This document shows, in pieces, positions 38,382 to 46,896 of a stretch of 64,000 nt of DNA. The position numbers and the translations under genes were made by a program. The stretch's first letter is position 1. Every line of letters begins with the position of its first letter. This DNA is from Aquipuribacter sp. SD81 (GTDB lineage Bacteria; Actinomycetota; Actinomycetes; Actinomycetales; JBBAYJ01): assembly GCF_037153975.1 (NCBI RefSeq), contig NZ_JBBAYJ010000017.1, positions 27,096 through 91,095 of the forward strand, written 5' to 3'. Under the pieces are notes generated by a model. That model saw only the letters and a program-made list of their open reading frames with translations. It had not been told where the DNA came from and made no database searches.

Positions 38382-39038
38382 CTAGTCGTCGTCGCCCCGG
38401 CGCAGCGTCACGAAGGTCGCGACGCCGAGCAGCAGTCCCGCGACCACCACGAGCACGGTGCCGGGCACCGGGCCGACGACGGCGCCGACGGCGTCCTCGA
38501 CGAGCAGCCGCGACCGGCTCGTCGGGTCGGACAGGACCGCGGCCACGAACACCGCGACGACCGCACCCGCCCCGACCGTCAGCACCGCCGACCAGCGCCC
38601 GCTGAGCCCCGCCCGCCGCCGCACCCGGCGGGCCGCCGACACGATGCGGCCCGCACGCAGCACCCGCAGCGCGCCGAGCGCGCGGACGAGCCGCAGCAGC
38701 TGGACCGGGCCGAGCGCGAGCACGACCGCCGCCACCGTCAGCACCGTGAGGGCGACGAGCCACCAGTTGTCGCGCAGCCAGCGCAGCCGGTTGCTGCCGA
38801 CCAGGAGCAGCACGAGCGTCTCGCCGACCAGCACAGCCCCCGCGAGCCAGTTCGCGACGACGCCGACTGTCGCGTACGGCTCCTCGAGGAGGGTCAGCCA
38901 CACCGCCGGCACGGACACGAGCGCCGCCACGAGCACCGGCACCGCGAGGCGGTGCTCCCAGCGCTGACGACGCGGGTCGGCCTCGGGGTCCGAGGGGTCC
39001 GGGCCGTCGGGAGCGTCGGTCTCCGGGTCGTGCGCCAT
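38382..39038 (-). CDS. Voltage-sensor-like membrane protein without selectivity filter
   Basis: 218 residues. An acidic 25-residue N-terminus is followed by helices at ~31-50, 60-80 and 91-108 and an S4-like helix in which Arg occurs at 116, 119, 125, 128 and 131, an i+3 ladder with Gly at 122. Two more helices follow (~148-168 and ~190-210). This is the S1-S6 plan of a small voltage-gated K+ channel, but no TVGYG-type filter exists between the last two helices; the loop reads EDAVGAVVGPVPG. It may be a channel-derived regulatory subunit, a degenerate channel, or a proton-conducting sensor. The start ATG is at 39038; divergent from mshB. Confidence 0.65.
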   Translation of the reverse strand: MAHDPETDAPDGPDPSDPEADPRRQRWEHRLAVPVLVAALVSVPAVWLTLLEEPYATVGVVANWLAGAVLVGETLVLLLVGSNRLRWLRDNWWLVALTVLTVAAVVLALGPVQLLRLVRALGALRVLRAGRIVSAARRVRRRAGLSGRWSAVLTVGAGAVVAVFVAAVLSDPTSRSRLLVEDAVGAVVGPVPGTVLVVVAGLLLGVATFVTLRRGDDD

Positions 39039-39091
39039 CAGCCCGACCCTGCCGAGCGGGCCGCCGGTCGTCCAGCCGGGACACTGGGTCG

Positions 39092-40045
39092 GTGACCGCC
39101 GTGACCCACGAGCCGCTGCGCCTGCTGCTCGTCCACGCCCACCCCGACGACGAGACCCTCACGATGGGCGCGACCACCGCCGCGGCGCTGGACCGCGGGC
39201 ACCGGGTCGTCCTCGTCACGTGCACGCGCGGGGAGGAGGGCGAGGTCATCGGCGAGGCGCACGCGCACCGCACGAGCGACCGCGACGACACGCTCGCCGA
39301 CGAGCGCGAGCGCGAGCTCGCGGCGGCGCTGCGGGCCCTCGCGGGCGACACGGCGGGGCGCGTCGTGCACCACTGGCTCGACGCCCTGCCCGGCGACGGC
39401 ACCCGCCCGTGGCCGCGGTACCGCGACTCCGGCATGGCGATCCTGCCGGGCGGGCGAGCCGGGGTGCCCGACGACGTCCGCGCCGACGCGTTCGCCGTCG
39501 CCGACCTCGACGAGGCCGCGGGCCGGCTCGCGGGACTCGTGCGCACCGAGCGCCCCCACCTCGTGGTCACCTACGACGAGGACGGCGGGTACGGCCACCC
39601 CGACCACGTCATGGCCCACCGGGTGGCGCTGCGGGCGGTGGAGCTCGCGGGCGAGGAGTGGCGCACCCCGCTCGTGCTCGCCGCCGCGGGCGACGTCGAG
39701 GAGCTGCGCCGCTGGCTGCGCGACCTCGCGGACCCGCGCGCGTGGGACCCCGACGGCCCGCTGCCGCACGTGTACGTCGAGCCCGGCCGCGTCGACGCGG
39801 TCGTCGAGGCCGGGCGGTGGCTGCCGCGCAAGGCGGCGGCGCTGCGGGCGCTGCCGACCCAGGTCACGGTCGAGGAGGCCGACGGCCCCGCGGCCCGCTT
39901 CGTCCTGTCCAACGACGTGCCGCAGCCGCTCGGCGGGACCGAGCGCTACCGCGTGCTGCGCCGCGACGAGCGGGCCGCCGCGGTGCCTCGACCGGCGGCC
40001 GGCGACCCGCTCGCGCCGCTGGCCGCGCTCGCTCACCGCGCGTGA
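39092..40045 (+). CDS. mshB: N-acetyl-1-D-myo-inosityl-2-amino-2-deoxy-alpha-D-glucopyranoside deacetylase (mycothiol synthesis)
   Basis: 317 residues from GTG 39092. Removes acetate from GlcNAc-inositol in mycothiol synthesis. The zinc-binding motif HAHPDDE opens the protein, the third ligand is in GGYGHPDHVMAH, and VTCTRGEEGEV and YRDSGM are typical MshB segments rather than of general LmbE enzymes. A close relative (mycothiol S-conjugate amidase) is an alternative but less likely by length and the N-terminal pattern. A GACACT element 6 nt before the GTG hints at a leaderless transcript. Mycothiol is restricted to actinobacteria, so this gene also supports the taxonomic call. Confidence 0.92.
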   Translation: MTAVTHEPLRLLLVHAHPDDETLTMGATTAAALDRGHRVVLVTCTRGEEGEVIGEAHAHRTSDRDDTLADERERELAAALRALAGDTAGRVVHHWLDALPGDGTRPWPRYRDSGMAILPGGRAGVPDDVRADAFAVADLDEAAGRLAGLVRTERPHLVVTYDEDGGYGHPDHVMAHRVALRAVELAGEEWRTPLVLAAAGDVEELRRWLRDLADPRAWDPDGPLPHVYVEPGRVDAVVEAGRWLPRKAAALRALPTQVTVEEADGPAARFVLSNDVPQPLGGTERYRVLRRDERAAAVPRPAAGDPLAPLAALAHRA

Positions 40046-40192
40046 CGGCGCCCGCCCGGCGGCTGGGCCGCGCGGGTGAATGTGGCGGTGTCGTCGCAGG
40101 TCAGCGCCACCGCCGGGTGTGAGGACGGCGCGGCAGGGGGAACGCTGGCGACCAGGACGGACCGTCCCGTCCCGGACACCCAGGAGGCCGTC

Positions 40193-42127
40193 GTGACCAG
40201 CCCCGCACCCGCCGCGCGCCGCTCCACCGCCGACGTGGGCGTCGCGCGGGAGCGCATCCGCCAGCGCCGCCTGCTGCGCGTCGCCCTGTGGCTGTCGCCT
40301 CTGCTCGCGTGGTTCACCTGGCGCGCGGTCACCGGCGCGCCGCCGTTCCCGGCCCTGCCCGCGGTCGACCCGCTCTACCTCATCGTCGGGGTGTTCTTCG
40401 TCGTCCTCATCCTCGTCATGGTCGGCACGCAGGTGGTCGCGCGCCGCAGCCCCCACGTCACGTACCGGCCCGAGCAGATCGACGTCGACCTCGACGACGT
40501 CAAGGGCCTCGGTCCGGTGCGCGAGGAGGTGTCGCGCACCCTCGACCTGTTCCTCGCGGGCCGGTCGTTCCGCGACGAGCTCGGCGGCACGCCCCGGCGC
40601 GGCGTGCTCTTCGAGGGCCCGCCCGGCACCGGCAAGACGTACACCGCGAAGGCGATGGCGAAGGAGGCCGGCGTGCCGTTCCTCTTCGTGTCCGCCACGA
40701 GCTTCCAGTCCATGTACTACGGCGCCACCGCGGGCAAGATCCGCTCGTACTTCGCCGCGCTGCGCAAGGCCGCCCGCGCGGAGGGCGGCGCGATCGGATT
40801 CATCGAGGAGATCGACGCGATCGCGACGGTCCGCGGCGGCATGAGCGCGACCGCGGCGCCCGACGGGCTGGCGCCCGCCACCGGCCCCCTGTGCTGCGGC
40901 GGGCTCACTGGCCTGCCCGGCGCGCCCGCCGGCGCCGTGTCCGCCCGCTCCGGCGCGAGTGGCGGCACCGTCGTGCAGCCCGCGGGCATGACGAGCGAGG
41001 GCGTCGGCGGCGTCGTCAACGAGCTGCTCGTGCAGATGCAGTCCTTCGACACGCCCACCGGCGCGCAGCGGCTCCTCACGCGCCTCGTCGACGCGCTCAA
41101 CCTGCTGCTGCCCGAGCACCGGCAGCTGCCCCGGCCGCGGACGACGGCGCCCGACATCCTCCTCGTCGCCGCCACGAACCGCGCCGACAACCTCGACCCG
41201 GCGCTGCTGCGCCCCGGCCGCTTCGACCGGCGGCTCACCTTCGACGCCCCGGACAAGGCCGGTCGGCGCGAGATCGTCGACTTCTACCTCGCCCGCAAGG
41301 CGCACGCCGCCGAGCTCGACGACCCCGAGCGCCGAGACGCGCTGTGCGGCGTCACGCAGGGCTACACGCCGGTCATGATCGAGAACCTGCTCGACGAGGC
41401 GCTCGTCAACGCGCTCAAGCGCGGGCAGCGGGCGATGACGTGGCGCGACGTCGAGCAGGCGCGCCTGCTCGTGGAGGTCGGGCTCGGCCACCCCGTCGGC
41501 TACACCGACCACGAGCAGCGGCTCATCGCGACGCACGAGGCGGGGCACGCGACCGTGGCGTGGCTCGTCGCGCCGCAGCGGCGCCTGGAGATCCTCACGA
41601 TCGTCAAGCGCGCCTCCGCCCTCGGCCTGCTCGCCCACGGCGACCGCGACGACGTCTACACCCGCTCCCGCACCGAGCTCGAGGGCCTCGTGCAGATCGC
41701 GATGGGAGGCCAGGTCGCGGAGGAGCTGTTCTTCGACGACGTGTCCACCGGTCCCGGCGGCGACCTCGCCTACGCCACGGACGTCGCGGCGCAGATGGTC
41801 GGGGCGGCCGGCATGGGCGACAGCCTCGTCTCGCTCGCCGGGGCCGGCGGCGGGCCGTTCTCCGGCTCGCTCACCTCCCGCGTGCTCGGCGACCGCGACG
41901 GACGCGAGGCCGTCGAGCGCCTGCTGCACGCGCAGAAGGCCCGGGCACGCGGACTGCTGGCCGCCAACCGGCACCTGGTCGCCGCGCTGCGCGACGCGCT
42001 GCTCGCGCGGCACGAGCTCGTCGGGCACGAGATCACCGACGTGCTCGAGGCCGCGGCCGCCGCCCACGGCGCCCGGCCCCGTCCCGCGGTCGTCGACCTG
42101 CGCGAGGGGGCAGCGACGGTGTCGTGA
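40193..42127 (+). CDS. FtsH-like AAA+ metalloprotease, divergent paralogue
   Basis: 644 residues; GTG 40193 chosen because AGGAGG lies 5 nt before it. Two membrane helices (~27-45, ~61-80) leave almost no periplasmic domain. AAA+ core: Walker A GPPGTGKT (142-149), Walker B IGFIEEID (201-208; the usual FIDEID has Asp where Glu205 is), second region of homology NRADNLDPALLRPGRFDR (329-346). Between Walker B and sensor 1 is an insertion of about 80 residues (211-318) with a Cys-Cys pair and Gly/Ala-rich loops. The M41 protease part has HEAGH (448-452) and a later Asp ligand in STGPGGDLAY. It should degrade membrane proteins; it differs enough from housekeeping FtsH to be a specialised paralogue. 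Confidence 0.9.
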   Translation: MTSPAPAARRSTADVGVARERIRQRRLLRVALWLSPLLAWFTWRAVTGAPPFPALPAVDPLYLIVGVFFVVLILVMVGTQVVARRSPHVTYRPEQIDVDLDDVKGLGPVREEVSRTLDLFLAGRSFRDELGGTPRRGVLFEGPPGTGKTYTAKAMAKEAGVPFLFVSATSFQSMYYGATAGKIRSYFAALRKAARAEGGAIGFIEEIDAIATVRGGMSATAAPDGLAPATGPLCCGGLTGLPGAPAGAVSARSGASGGTVVQPAGMTSEGVGGVVNELLVQMQSFDTPTGAQRLLTRLVDALNLLLPEHRQLPRPRTTAPDILLVAATNRADNLDPALLRPGRFDRRLTFDAPDKAGRREIVDFYLARKAHAAELDDPERRDALCGVTQGYTPVMIENLLDEALVNALKRGQRAMTWRDVEQARLLVEVGLGHPVGYTDHEQRLIATHEAGHATVAWLVAPQRRLEILTIVKRASALGLLAHGDRDDVYTRSRTELEGLVQIAMGGQVAEELFFDDVSTGPGGDLAYATDVAAQMVGAAGMGDSLVSLAGAGGGPFSGSLTSRVLGDRDGREAVERLLHAQKARARGLLAANRHLVAALRDALLARHELVGHEITDVLEAAAAAHGARPRPAVVDLREGAATVS

Positions 42128-42161
42128 GGGCCGGCCGTCCGGCCCCGCGGGGTCGGCGGCC

Positions 42162-42177
42162 TACCCTGGCGGGCGTG
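42162..42177 (+). promoter_or_regulatory. Leaderless promoter (-10 TACCCT)
   Basis: TACCCT (42162-42167) is 7 nt upstream of the GTG at 42175, with no ribosome site between. The gene follows the FtsH-like gene by 47 bp and so may have its own start. Confidence 0.5.
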
Positions 42178-42585
42178 CTCGTCGTCCTGCGGCTGCTCGC
42201 GGTCGGTCTCCTCGGGGTCCTGACGGCGTGGCTCGGCACGAGCCAGCACCTCGCGCGCGCCGACGTGCTCGGCGTGCTCGTGCCGGTCGGCCTCCTGCTC
42301 GCCGTCGCGCTCGTCGTCTGCACCGACCTCGCCGTCGCCGCCTCCGTCGCTCCCACCCGGCGGCCCGGCGTCACCTCGCACCTGCTCATGCTCGTCGCGG
42401 GCCGGGCCGTCGCGCTGCTCGTGCTCGTGCCCGTGACCGCCGCCGGCGACCTCGTGCTGACCGGCCTGCCCGCCTCGACGGTGTGGCTGCTCGTCGCCGT
42501 GCTCTGGCCCGCGTTCCTCGCCCCCGTCGCCGTGGCCCGTCACGCCGCGCGCGTGACGAGGACGCGCGACAGGCTGGCCGGGTGA
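42175..42585 (+). CDS. Small four-helix membrane protein
   Basis: 136 residues from GTG 42175. Four hydrophobic helices (about 1-20, 32-52, 68-88, 100-120), a short basic loop (APTRRPG) and a basic C-terminus. No domain recognised. In mycobacteria a small membrane protein of similar size (Rv1171) follows mshB, which fits this position. The stop overlaps the flavin reductase start by 4 bp (GTGA), so the two are translationally coupled. Confidence 0.75.
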   Translation: MLVVLRLLAVGLLGVLTAWLGTSQHLARADVLGVLVPVGLLLAVALVVCTDLAVAASVAPTRRPGVTSHLLMLVAGRAVALLVLVPVTAAGDLVLTGLPASTVWLLVAVLWPAFLAPVAVARHAARVTRTRDRLAG

Positions 42586-43163
42586 GCGGCCCCGACGTCC
42601 CGGGCGCGCCCGCGCCGCCGGAGGAGTTCCGCGCCGCGGTCGCGCGGTGGGCGACCGGGGTGACGGTCGTGACCGCGCGCGGGCGGCACCCGCACGCCAT
42701 GACGGCGAACTCGGTGGCCTCGGTGAGCCTCGACCCGCCGACGCTGCTGGTGTGCCTCGAGGTCGACAGCCGCGTGCACGACGCCGTCCTCGACGACGGC
42801 CGCTTCGGGGTCAGCGTGCTCGCGCACGACCAGCAGGCCGTGGCGGCGTGGCTGGCGACCCGGGGGCGACCGCTGCTCGGCCAGCTCGAGCGCGTCGCGC
42901 ACGGCCCGGGCCCGGTCCTCGGCGTGCCGCTGGTCGAGGGGGCGCTCGCGACGTTCGAGTGCGCGGTGGCCGCCGCGCACCCCGCCGGGGACCACACGGT
43001 CGTGCTCGGCGAGGTCCGCGGGGTCGGGGGCGGGGCGCCGGCCGCGGAGCCGCTCGTGTGGTTCGCCAGCGCGTACCGGTCGCTGGCCGACCCGTCACGG
43101 CCGACGAGGCCGGAGCGACCGGAGCGGCCGGAGCAGCAGGGCCGGGCGTTACCGGATCGTTGA
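42582..43163 (+). CDS. Flavin reductase-like FMN-binding protein
   Basis: 193 residues from GTG 42582. FRAAVARWATGVTVVTARG, MTANSVASVSLDPPTLLVCL (FMN phosphate and isoalloxazine contacts) and FGVSVLAHDQQAVA are the standard core of the flavin reductase (RutF/HpaC) fold. It would reduce FMN with NAD(P)H, often as partner of a two-component monooxygenase, none of which is nearby. The C-terminus ends in a Pro/Arg/Glu-rich tail (RPTRPERPERPE) not found in the family core. Confidence 0.9.
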   Translation: MSGPDVPGAPAPPEEFRAAVARWATGVTVVTARGRHPHAMTANSVASVSLDPPTLLVCLEVDSRVHDAVLDDGRFGVSVLAHDQQAVAAWLATRGRPLLGQLERVAHGPGPVLGVPLVEGALATFECAVAAAHPAGDHTVVLGEVRGVGGGAPAAEPLVWFASAYRSLADPSRPTRPERPERPEQQGRALPDR

Positions 43164-43206
43164 GCGGCGCCGGACCGCGCCGGACCGTCCGCCACGTCGG
43201 CCGACC

Positions 43207-43241
43207 TATCCTGGACGCCGGCGGGGGGCCGGACGCCCCCC
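43207..43241 (+). promoter_or_regulatory. Candidate promoter and 5' hairpin of the VanW gene
   Basis: TATCCT (43207-43212) fits a -10 box; no good -35 was found. A 7-bp hairpin (GGGGGGC 43223-43229 with 43235-43241) follows in the presumed leader, before the GGAGA ribosome site near 43257. Confidence 0.4.
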
Positions 43242-43266
43242 GGTGGCGACGAGCTGCGGAGAGCAC

Positions 43267-45015
43267 ATGAGCGCGAGGACCGAGACCCTCCGACGCCAGG
43301 ACGAGGCCGGTTCCGGCCGACGGTCCGCGCGCGGGTGGCGCGGGGTGCTGCTCGCGCTCGTCGGGCTCGTGCTCGCCCTCGCCGCGGTCTACGTGGGCGC
43401 GGCCTACGCGCTCGCCGACCGCGTGCCGTACGGCACCGAGGTCGGCGGCGAGCCCGTCGGCGGGCTCGCCGCCGAGGACGCGGTCGCCACGCTGCGGTCC
43501 AGCGTGGGCGAGGAGGCGGCCGAGCCCGTCCGCGTGGCCGTCGGCGAGGACCGGGTCGAGGAGATCGACCCGGCGGCCGCGGGCCTCGCGGTCGACCTCG
43601 AGGCCACCGTCGCCGGGCTGACCGGCTTCTCGCTCGACCCGACCCGCATGTGGCAGCACGTGACGGGGGAGGGCAGCGTCCCCGTCGTCACGACCGTCGA
43701 CACCGACGCGCTGGTCGGGGAGCTCGAGGCGCTCGCGGCGGCCACCGACGTCGCACCCGTCGACGGCGACGTCACGTTCCCCGGCGGCGTGCCGACCGCG
43801 AACGACCCCGTCGAGGGGCGCGAGCTCGACGTCGAGGCGGCCGCCGCCGTGGTGCAGGACGGCTGGCTCGACGACGACGAGCCGCTCGCGCTGCCGGAGG
43901 ACACCGTCCCCGTCGACATCAGCCAGGCCGACGTCGAGGCGGGCCTGGAGGTGGCGCAGGCCGCCGTCGCCGGCCCCCTCGTCGTCGTGGTCGGCGAGCG
44001 CGAGGTCGAGCTTGCCCCGGACGTGTTCGGCGACACCCTCGCGATGGAGCCCGACGGCGAGGGCGCGCTGCGCCTCGGCGTGGACGGCGAGCGGCTGCGC
44101 GCCGCCACCCTCGCGGTCGACGAGGAGCTGCAGAGCGAGCCGCGCGACGCGACGATCCGCCTCGCCGACGGCCGGCCCGAGGTCGTGCCCGGCCGCAACG
44201 GCCGCAGCCTGCCCGCCGACGCGCTGCAGGCCGCGGCCCTCACCGCCCTCGCGCCCGGCGGCGACCGCCGTGCGGTCGTCGAGGGCGCCACCACCGAGCC
44301 GGACGTGACGACGGCGGAGGTCGAGGCGCTCGGCGTCACGGAGGTCGTCTCGACGTTCTCCACGAACTACCCGGACAACCCGCCGCGCACCAACAACCTG
44401 CGCGTCGCGGCGGAGACCATCCGGGGCACCCTCCTGCTGCCGGGCGACGTGTTCGACCTCAACGAGGTCCTCGGCGAGCGGACGACCGCGAAGGGGTACC
44501 GGGCCGCCGGCGTCATCAGCAACGGCCGCTTCACCGAGGGGGTGGGCGGCGGGGTGTCGCAGGTCGCGACCACGACGTACAACGCCGCCTTCTTCGCCGG
44601 CCTGGAGGTGCTCGACTTCAAGCCGCACAGCTACTACATCTCGCGCTACCCGGTGGGCCGGGAGTCGACGCTCAACTACTCCCCGCCGGTCGACATGCGC
44701 TTCCGCAACGACACCGACACCGGCATCCTCGTCGACGCGTCCGTCGGCGGCGGGGAGATCACCGTCACCTTCTGGGGCACGAAGACGTGGGACGTGGAGA
44801 GCGTCACCTCGCCGCGGCGCGACGTGGAGGAGGGCGGCGTCACCTACGACGACTCGCCCGACTGCGAGCCGCAGGGGGCCAACACCGGCTTCTCCGTCGA
44901 CACGACGCGCATCTGGAAGGACCTCGACAGCGGCGCGGAGGTCAAGCGCGAGACGAACACGTGGCGCTACTCCACCGGCGACCGCATCATCTGCGGGGAG
45001 GACCCGGACGCCTGA
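43267..45015 (+). CDS. VanW-family cell-wall protein
   Basis: 582 residues from ATG 43267. A basic N-terminus and one membrane helix (~25-50, LLALVGLVLALAAVYVG) leave the rest outside. Two repeated wall-associated modules (about 60-190 and 200-330; PF12229-like, with VPYGTEVGGEPVGGL) precede the VanW domain with STNYPDNPPRTNNLRVAA, LLPGDVFDLNEVLGERT and GVGGGVSQVATTTYNAAF. VanW-like proteins occur near glycopeptide-resistance and wall genes, but the activity is unknown. No van genes are present here, so this is a general envelope protein. The last 29 bp overlap the convergent SH3-like gene. Confidence 0.92.
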   Translation: MSARTETLRRQDEAGSGRRSARGWRGVLLALVGLVLALAAVYVGAAYALADRVPYGTEVGGEPVGGLAAEDAVATLRSSVGEEAAEPVRVAVGEDRVEEIDPAAAGLAVDLEATVAGLTGFSLDPTRMWQHVTGEGSVPVVTTVDTDALVGELEALAAATDVAPVDGDVTFPGGVPTANDPVEGRELDVEAAAAVVQDGWLDDDEPLALPEDTVPVDISQADVEAGLEVAQAAVAGPLVVVVGEREVELAPDVFGDTLAMEPDGEGALRLGVDGERLRAATLAVDEELQSEPRDATIRLADGRPEVVPGRNGRSLPADALQAAALTALAPGGDRRAVVEGATTEPDVTTAEVEALGVTEVVSTFSTNYPDNPPRTNNLRVAAETIRGTLLLPGDVFDLNEVLGERTTAKGYRAAGVISNGRFTEGVGGGVSQVATTTYNAAFFAGLEVLDFKPHSYYISRYPVGRESTLNYSPPVDMRFRNDTDTGILVDASVGGGEITVTFWGTKTWDVESVTSPRRDVEEGGVTYDDSPDCEPQGANTGFSVDTTRIWKDLDSGAEVKRETNTWRYSTGDRIICGEDPDA

Positions 45016-45247
45016 GGCGCCGGGCCGGGGGCGGCGGCACCCGCTTCGCGAGCAGCACGTCGCCCAGCGCGACGACGGCCTCGGTCCCGGTCCGGTCCCG
45101 CAGGACCGCGAGCTCGTGCTCGTCGGCGCGCACGAGGGTGCCGAGGGCGTCGGTCGCGCTGCCGTCCGGCAGCCGGTGCCGCACGACGACACGCCCGCCG
45201 ACCCACGACGGCAGGGCGGCCACGACAGCCGGGTCCACGTCCGGCAT
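44987..45247 (-). CDS. Small SH3-like protein upstream of ferredoxin
   Basis: 86 residues from ATG 45247. LPSWVGGRVVVRHRLPDGS, ALGTLVRADEHELAVL and AVVALGDVLLAKRVPP form a small beta-barrel pattern like the N-terminal domain of actinobacterial GNAT acetyltransferases (Rv0428c type); the catalytic acetyltransferase domain is absent. Such short forms are often found beside fdxA. Function unknown. Divergent from the ferredoxin gene; its 3' end overlaps the VanW gene. Confidence 0.65.
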   Translation of the reverse strand: MPDVDPAVVAALPSWVGGRVVVRHRLPDGSATDALGTLVRADEHELAVLRDRTGTEAVVALGDVLLAKRVPPPPARRLRRPGPPRR

Positions 45248-45309
45248 CCTAGGGACCGCCGCCCGGCGCGAGCCGGGACGGGCGAGACCGCCACTTGCGA
45301 GGAGTACCC

Positions 45310-45636
45310 GTGACCTACGTCATCGCGCAGCCCTGCGTGGACCTCAAGGACAAGGCCTGCATCGAGGAGTGCCCTGTCGACTGCATCTACGAGGGCAAGC
45401 GGTCGCTGTACATCCACCCCGACGAGTGCGTCGACTGCGGCGCGTGCGAACCGGTCTGCCCCGTCGAGGCCATCTACTACGAGGACGACGTCCCCGAGCA
45501 GTGGAAGCCGTTCTACGACGCCAACGTCGAGTTCTTCAGCGAGCTCGGCTCGCCCGGCGGTGCGGCCAAGACCGGCGCGCTGGACTTCGACCACCCCGTC
45601 GTCGCCGCGCTCCCGCCGCAGGAGCACGACGAGTGA
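45310..45636 (+). CDS. fdxA: 7Fe ferredoxin
   Basis: 108 residues from GTG 45310 with GAGGAG upstream. CVDLKDKACIEECPVDCIY and DECVDCGACEPVCPVEAIYY give the 3Fe-4S plus 4Fe-4S cluster ligands of the FdxA/FdxC group. The C-terminal ~45 residues (DVPEQWKPFYDANVEFF) are the usual extension. It carries electrons in the cytosol. The aminotransferase gene dapC follows 25 bp later, the same order as fdxC-dapC in mycobacteria. Confidence 0.96.
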   Translation: MTYVIAQPCVDLKDKACIEECPVDCIYEGKRSLYIHPDECVDCGACEPVCPVEAIYYEDDVPEQWKPFYDANVEFFSELGSPGGAAKTGALDFDHPVVAALPPQEHDE

Positions 45637-45661
45637 CGCGCTGAGGGAGCAGGGACCCGCC

Positions 45662-46810
45662 GTGCCCGTCACCGGCCTGCCCGACTTCCCGTGGGACCGG
45701 CTGCGCCCGTACGCCGAGCGCGCCCGCGCCCACCCCGACGGCGTCGTCGACCTCAGCGTCGGCACGCCGGTGGACCCGACGCCGCCGGTCGTGCGGCGCG
45801 CGCTCGCCGACGCCGCCGACGCCCCCGGCTACCCGACCGTCGTCGGCGTGCCCGAGGTGGGCGAGGCGGTCCGGGCGTGGTTCGAGCGGGTGCGCGGCAC
45901 CGGGCCGCTGCCGGGGCTCGGCGTCATGCCGACGATCGGCTCGAAGGAGCTCGTCGCGTGGCTGCCGACGCTGCTCGGGCTAGGCCCGGGCGACCGGGTC
46001 GTGCACCCCGAGGTCGCCTACCCCACGTACGACGTGGGTGCCCGGCTCGCCGGCGCCGAGCCGGTCGCCGCCGACGCGACCACGGCGCTCGGGCCGGACA
46101 CCTCGGTGGGCCTCGTGTGGCTCAACACCCCGGCCAACCCCACGGGACGGGTGCTCGGCGTCGACCACCTCGCGAAGGTCGTCGCGTGGGCGCGCGAGCG
46201 CGGCGCCGTCGTCGCCTCCGACGAGTGCTACGCCGACCTCGGCTGGACCGCGGAGTGGGACCCGGCGCAGGGCGGGCAGCGGGTCCCGAGCGTGCTCGAC
46301 CCGCGTGTGACCGGCGGGGACCTCACCGGCGTCCTCGCGGTGTGCTCGGCGTCCAAGCGGTCGAACCTCGCCGGCTACCGGGCGGGGTTCCTCGCGGGCG
46401 ACCCCGCGGTGGTGCGGCGAGTCGTGGAGGTGCGCCGCCACGCGGGCATGATCGTGCCGGCGCCGGTGCAGGCCGCGCTCGTCGCCTCGCTGTCGGAGGA
46501 CTCCCACGTCGCGGAGCAGAAGGAGCGCTACCGGGCCCGGCGGGACGTGCTCCTGCCGGCGCTGGGTGCGGCCGGGCTCGTCGTCGAGCACTCCGAGGCC
46601 GGGCTGTACCTGTGGGCGCACCGCCCGGGCACCGCCTCGTGCTGGGAGCTCGTCGAGGCGCTCGCGGCCCTCGGCGTGCTCGTGGCGCCCGGGGAGTTCT
46701 ACGGACCCCGTGGCGCAGGTCACGTGCGCGTCGCCCTCACCGCCACCGACGAGCGCGTCCGCGCCGCCGCCGCCCGCCTGCGGTCTGCCGGGTCGGCTAC
46801 CACCCGGTAG
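45662..46810 (+). CDS. dapC: N-succinyldiaminopimelate aminotransferase
   Basis: 382 residues from GTG 45662. Class I/II PLP aminotransferase with FPWDRLRPYAERARAHPDGV-type N-terminus, NTPANPTGRVLG, the Asp-Tyr contact SDECYADLGW and the Schiff-base lysine in SASKRSNLAGYRAGF. Together with dapD and dapE in this window it supports the succinylase route to meso-diaminopimelate and lysine. The order ferredoxin-dapC is typical for the actinobacterial DapC form. It is probably co-transcribed with fdxA. Confidence 0.93.
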   Translation: MPVTGLPDFPWDRLRPYAERARAHPDGVVDLSVGTPVDPTPPVVRRALADAADAPGYPTVVGVPEVGEAVRAWFERVRGTGPLPGLGVMPTIGSKELVAWLPTLLGLGPGDRVVHPEVAYPTYDVGARLAGAEPVAADATTALGPDTSVGLVWLNTPANPTGRVLGVDHLAKVVAWARERGAVVASDECYADLGWTAEWDPAQGGQRVPSVLDPRVTGGDLTGVLAVCSASKRSNLAGYRAGFLAGDPAVVRRVVEVRRHAGMIVPAPVQAALVASLSEDSHVAEQKERYRARRDVLLPALGAAGLVVEHSEAGLYLWAHRPGTASCWELVEALAALGVLVAPGEFYGPRGAGHVRVALTATDERVRAAAARLRSAGSATTR

Positions 46811-46896
46811 CGTCTGGACCGGATCCCGCACAACGCGCCGTCCCGGTCGGCCCACGACGCCGGTCCGGTCGGCTCCCGACCGCCACAGGAGCAGCG

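Noticed and set aside
43267..45015. Vancomycin resistance locus suggested by the VanW domain
   Set aside because: No vanH, vanA, vanX or vanRS genes are nearby; VanW proteins are common envelope proteins.
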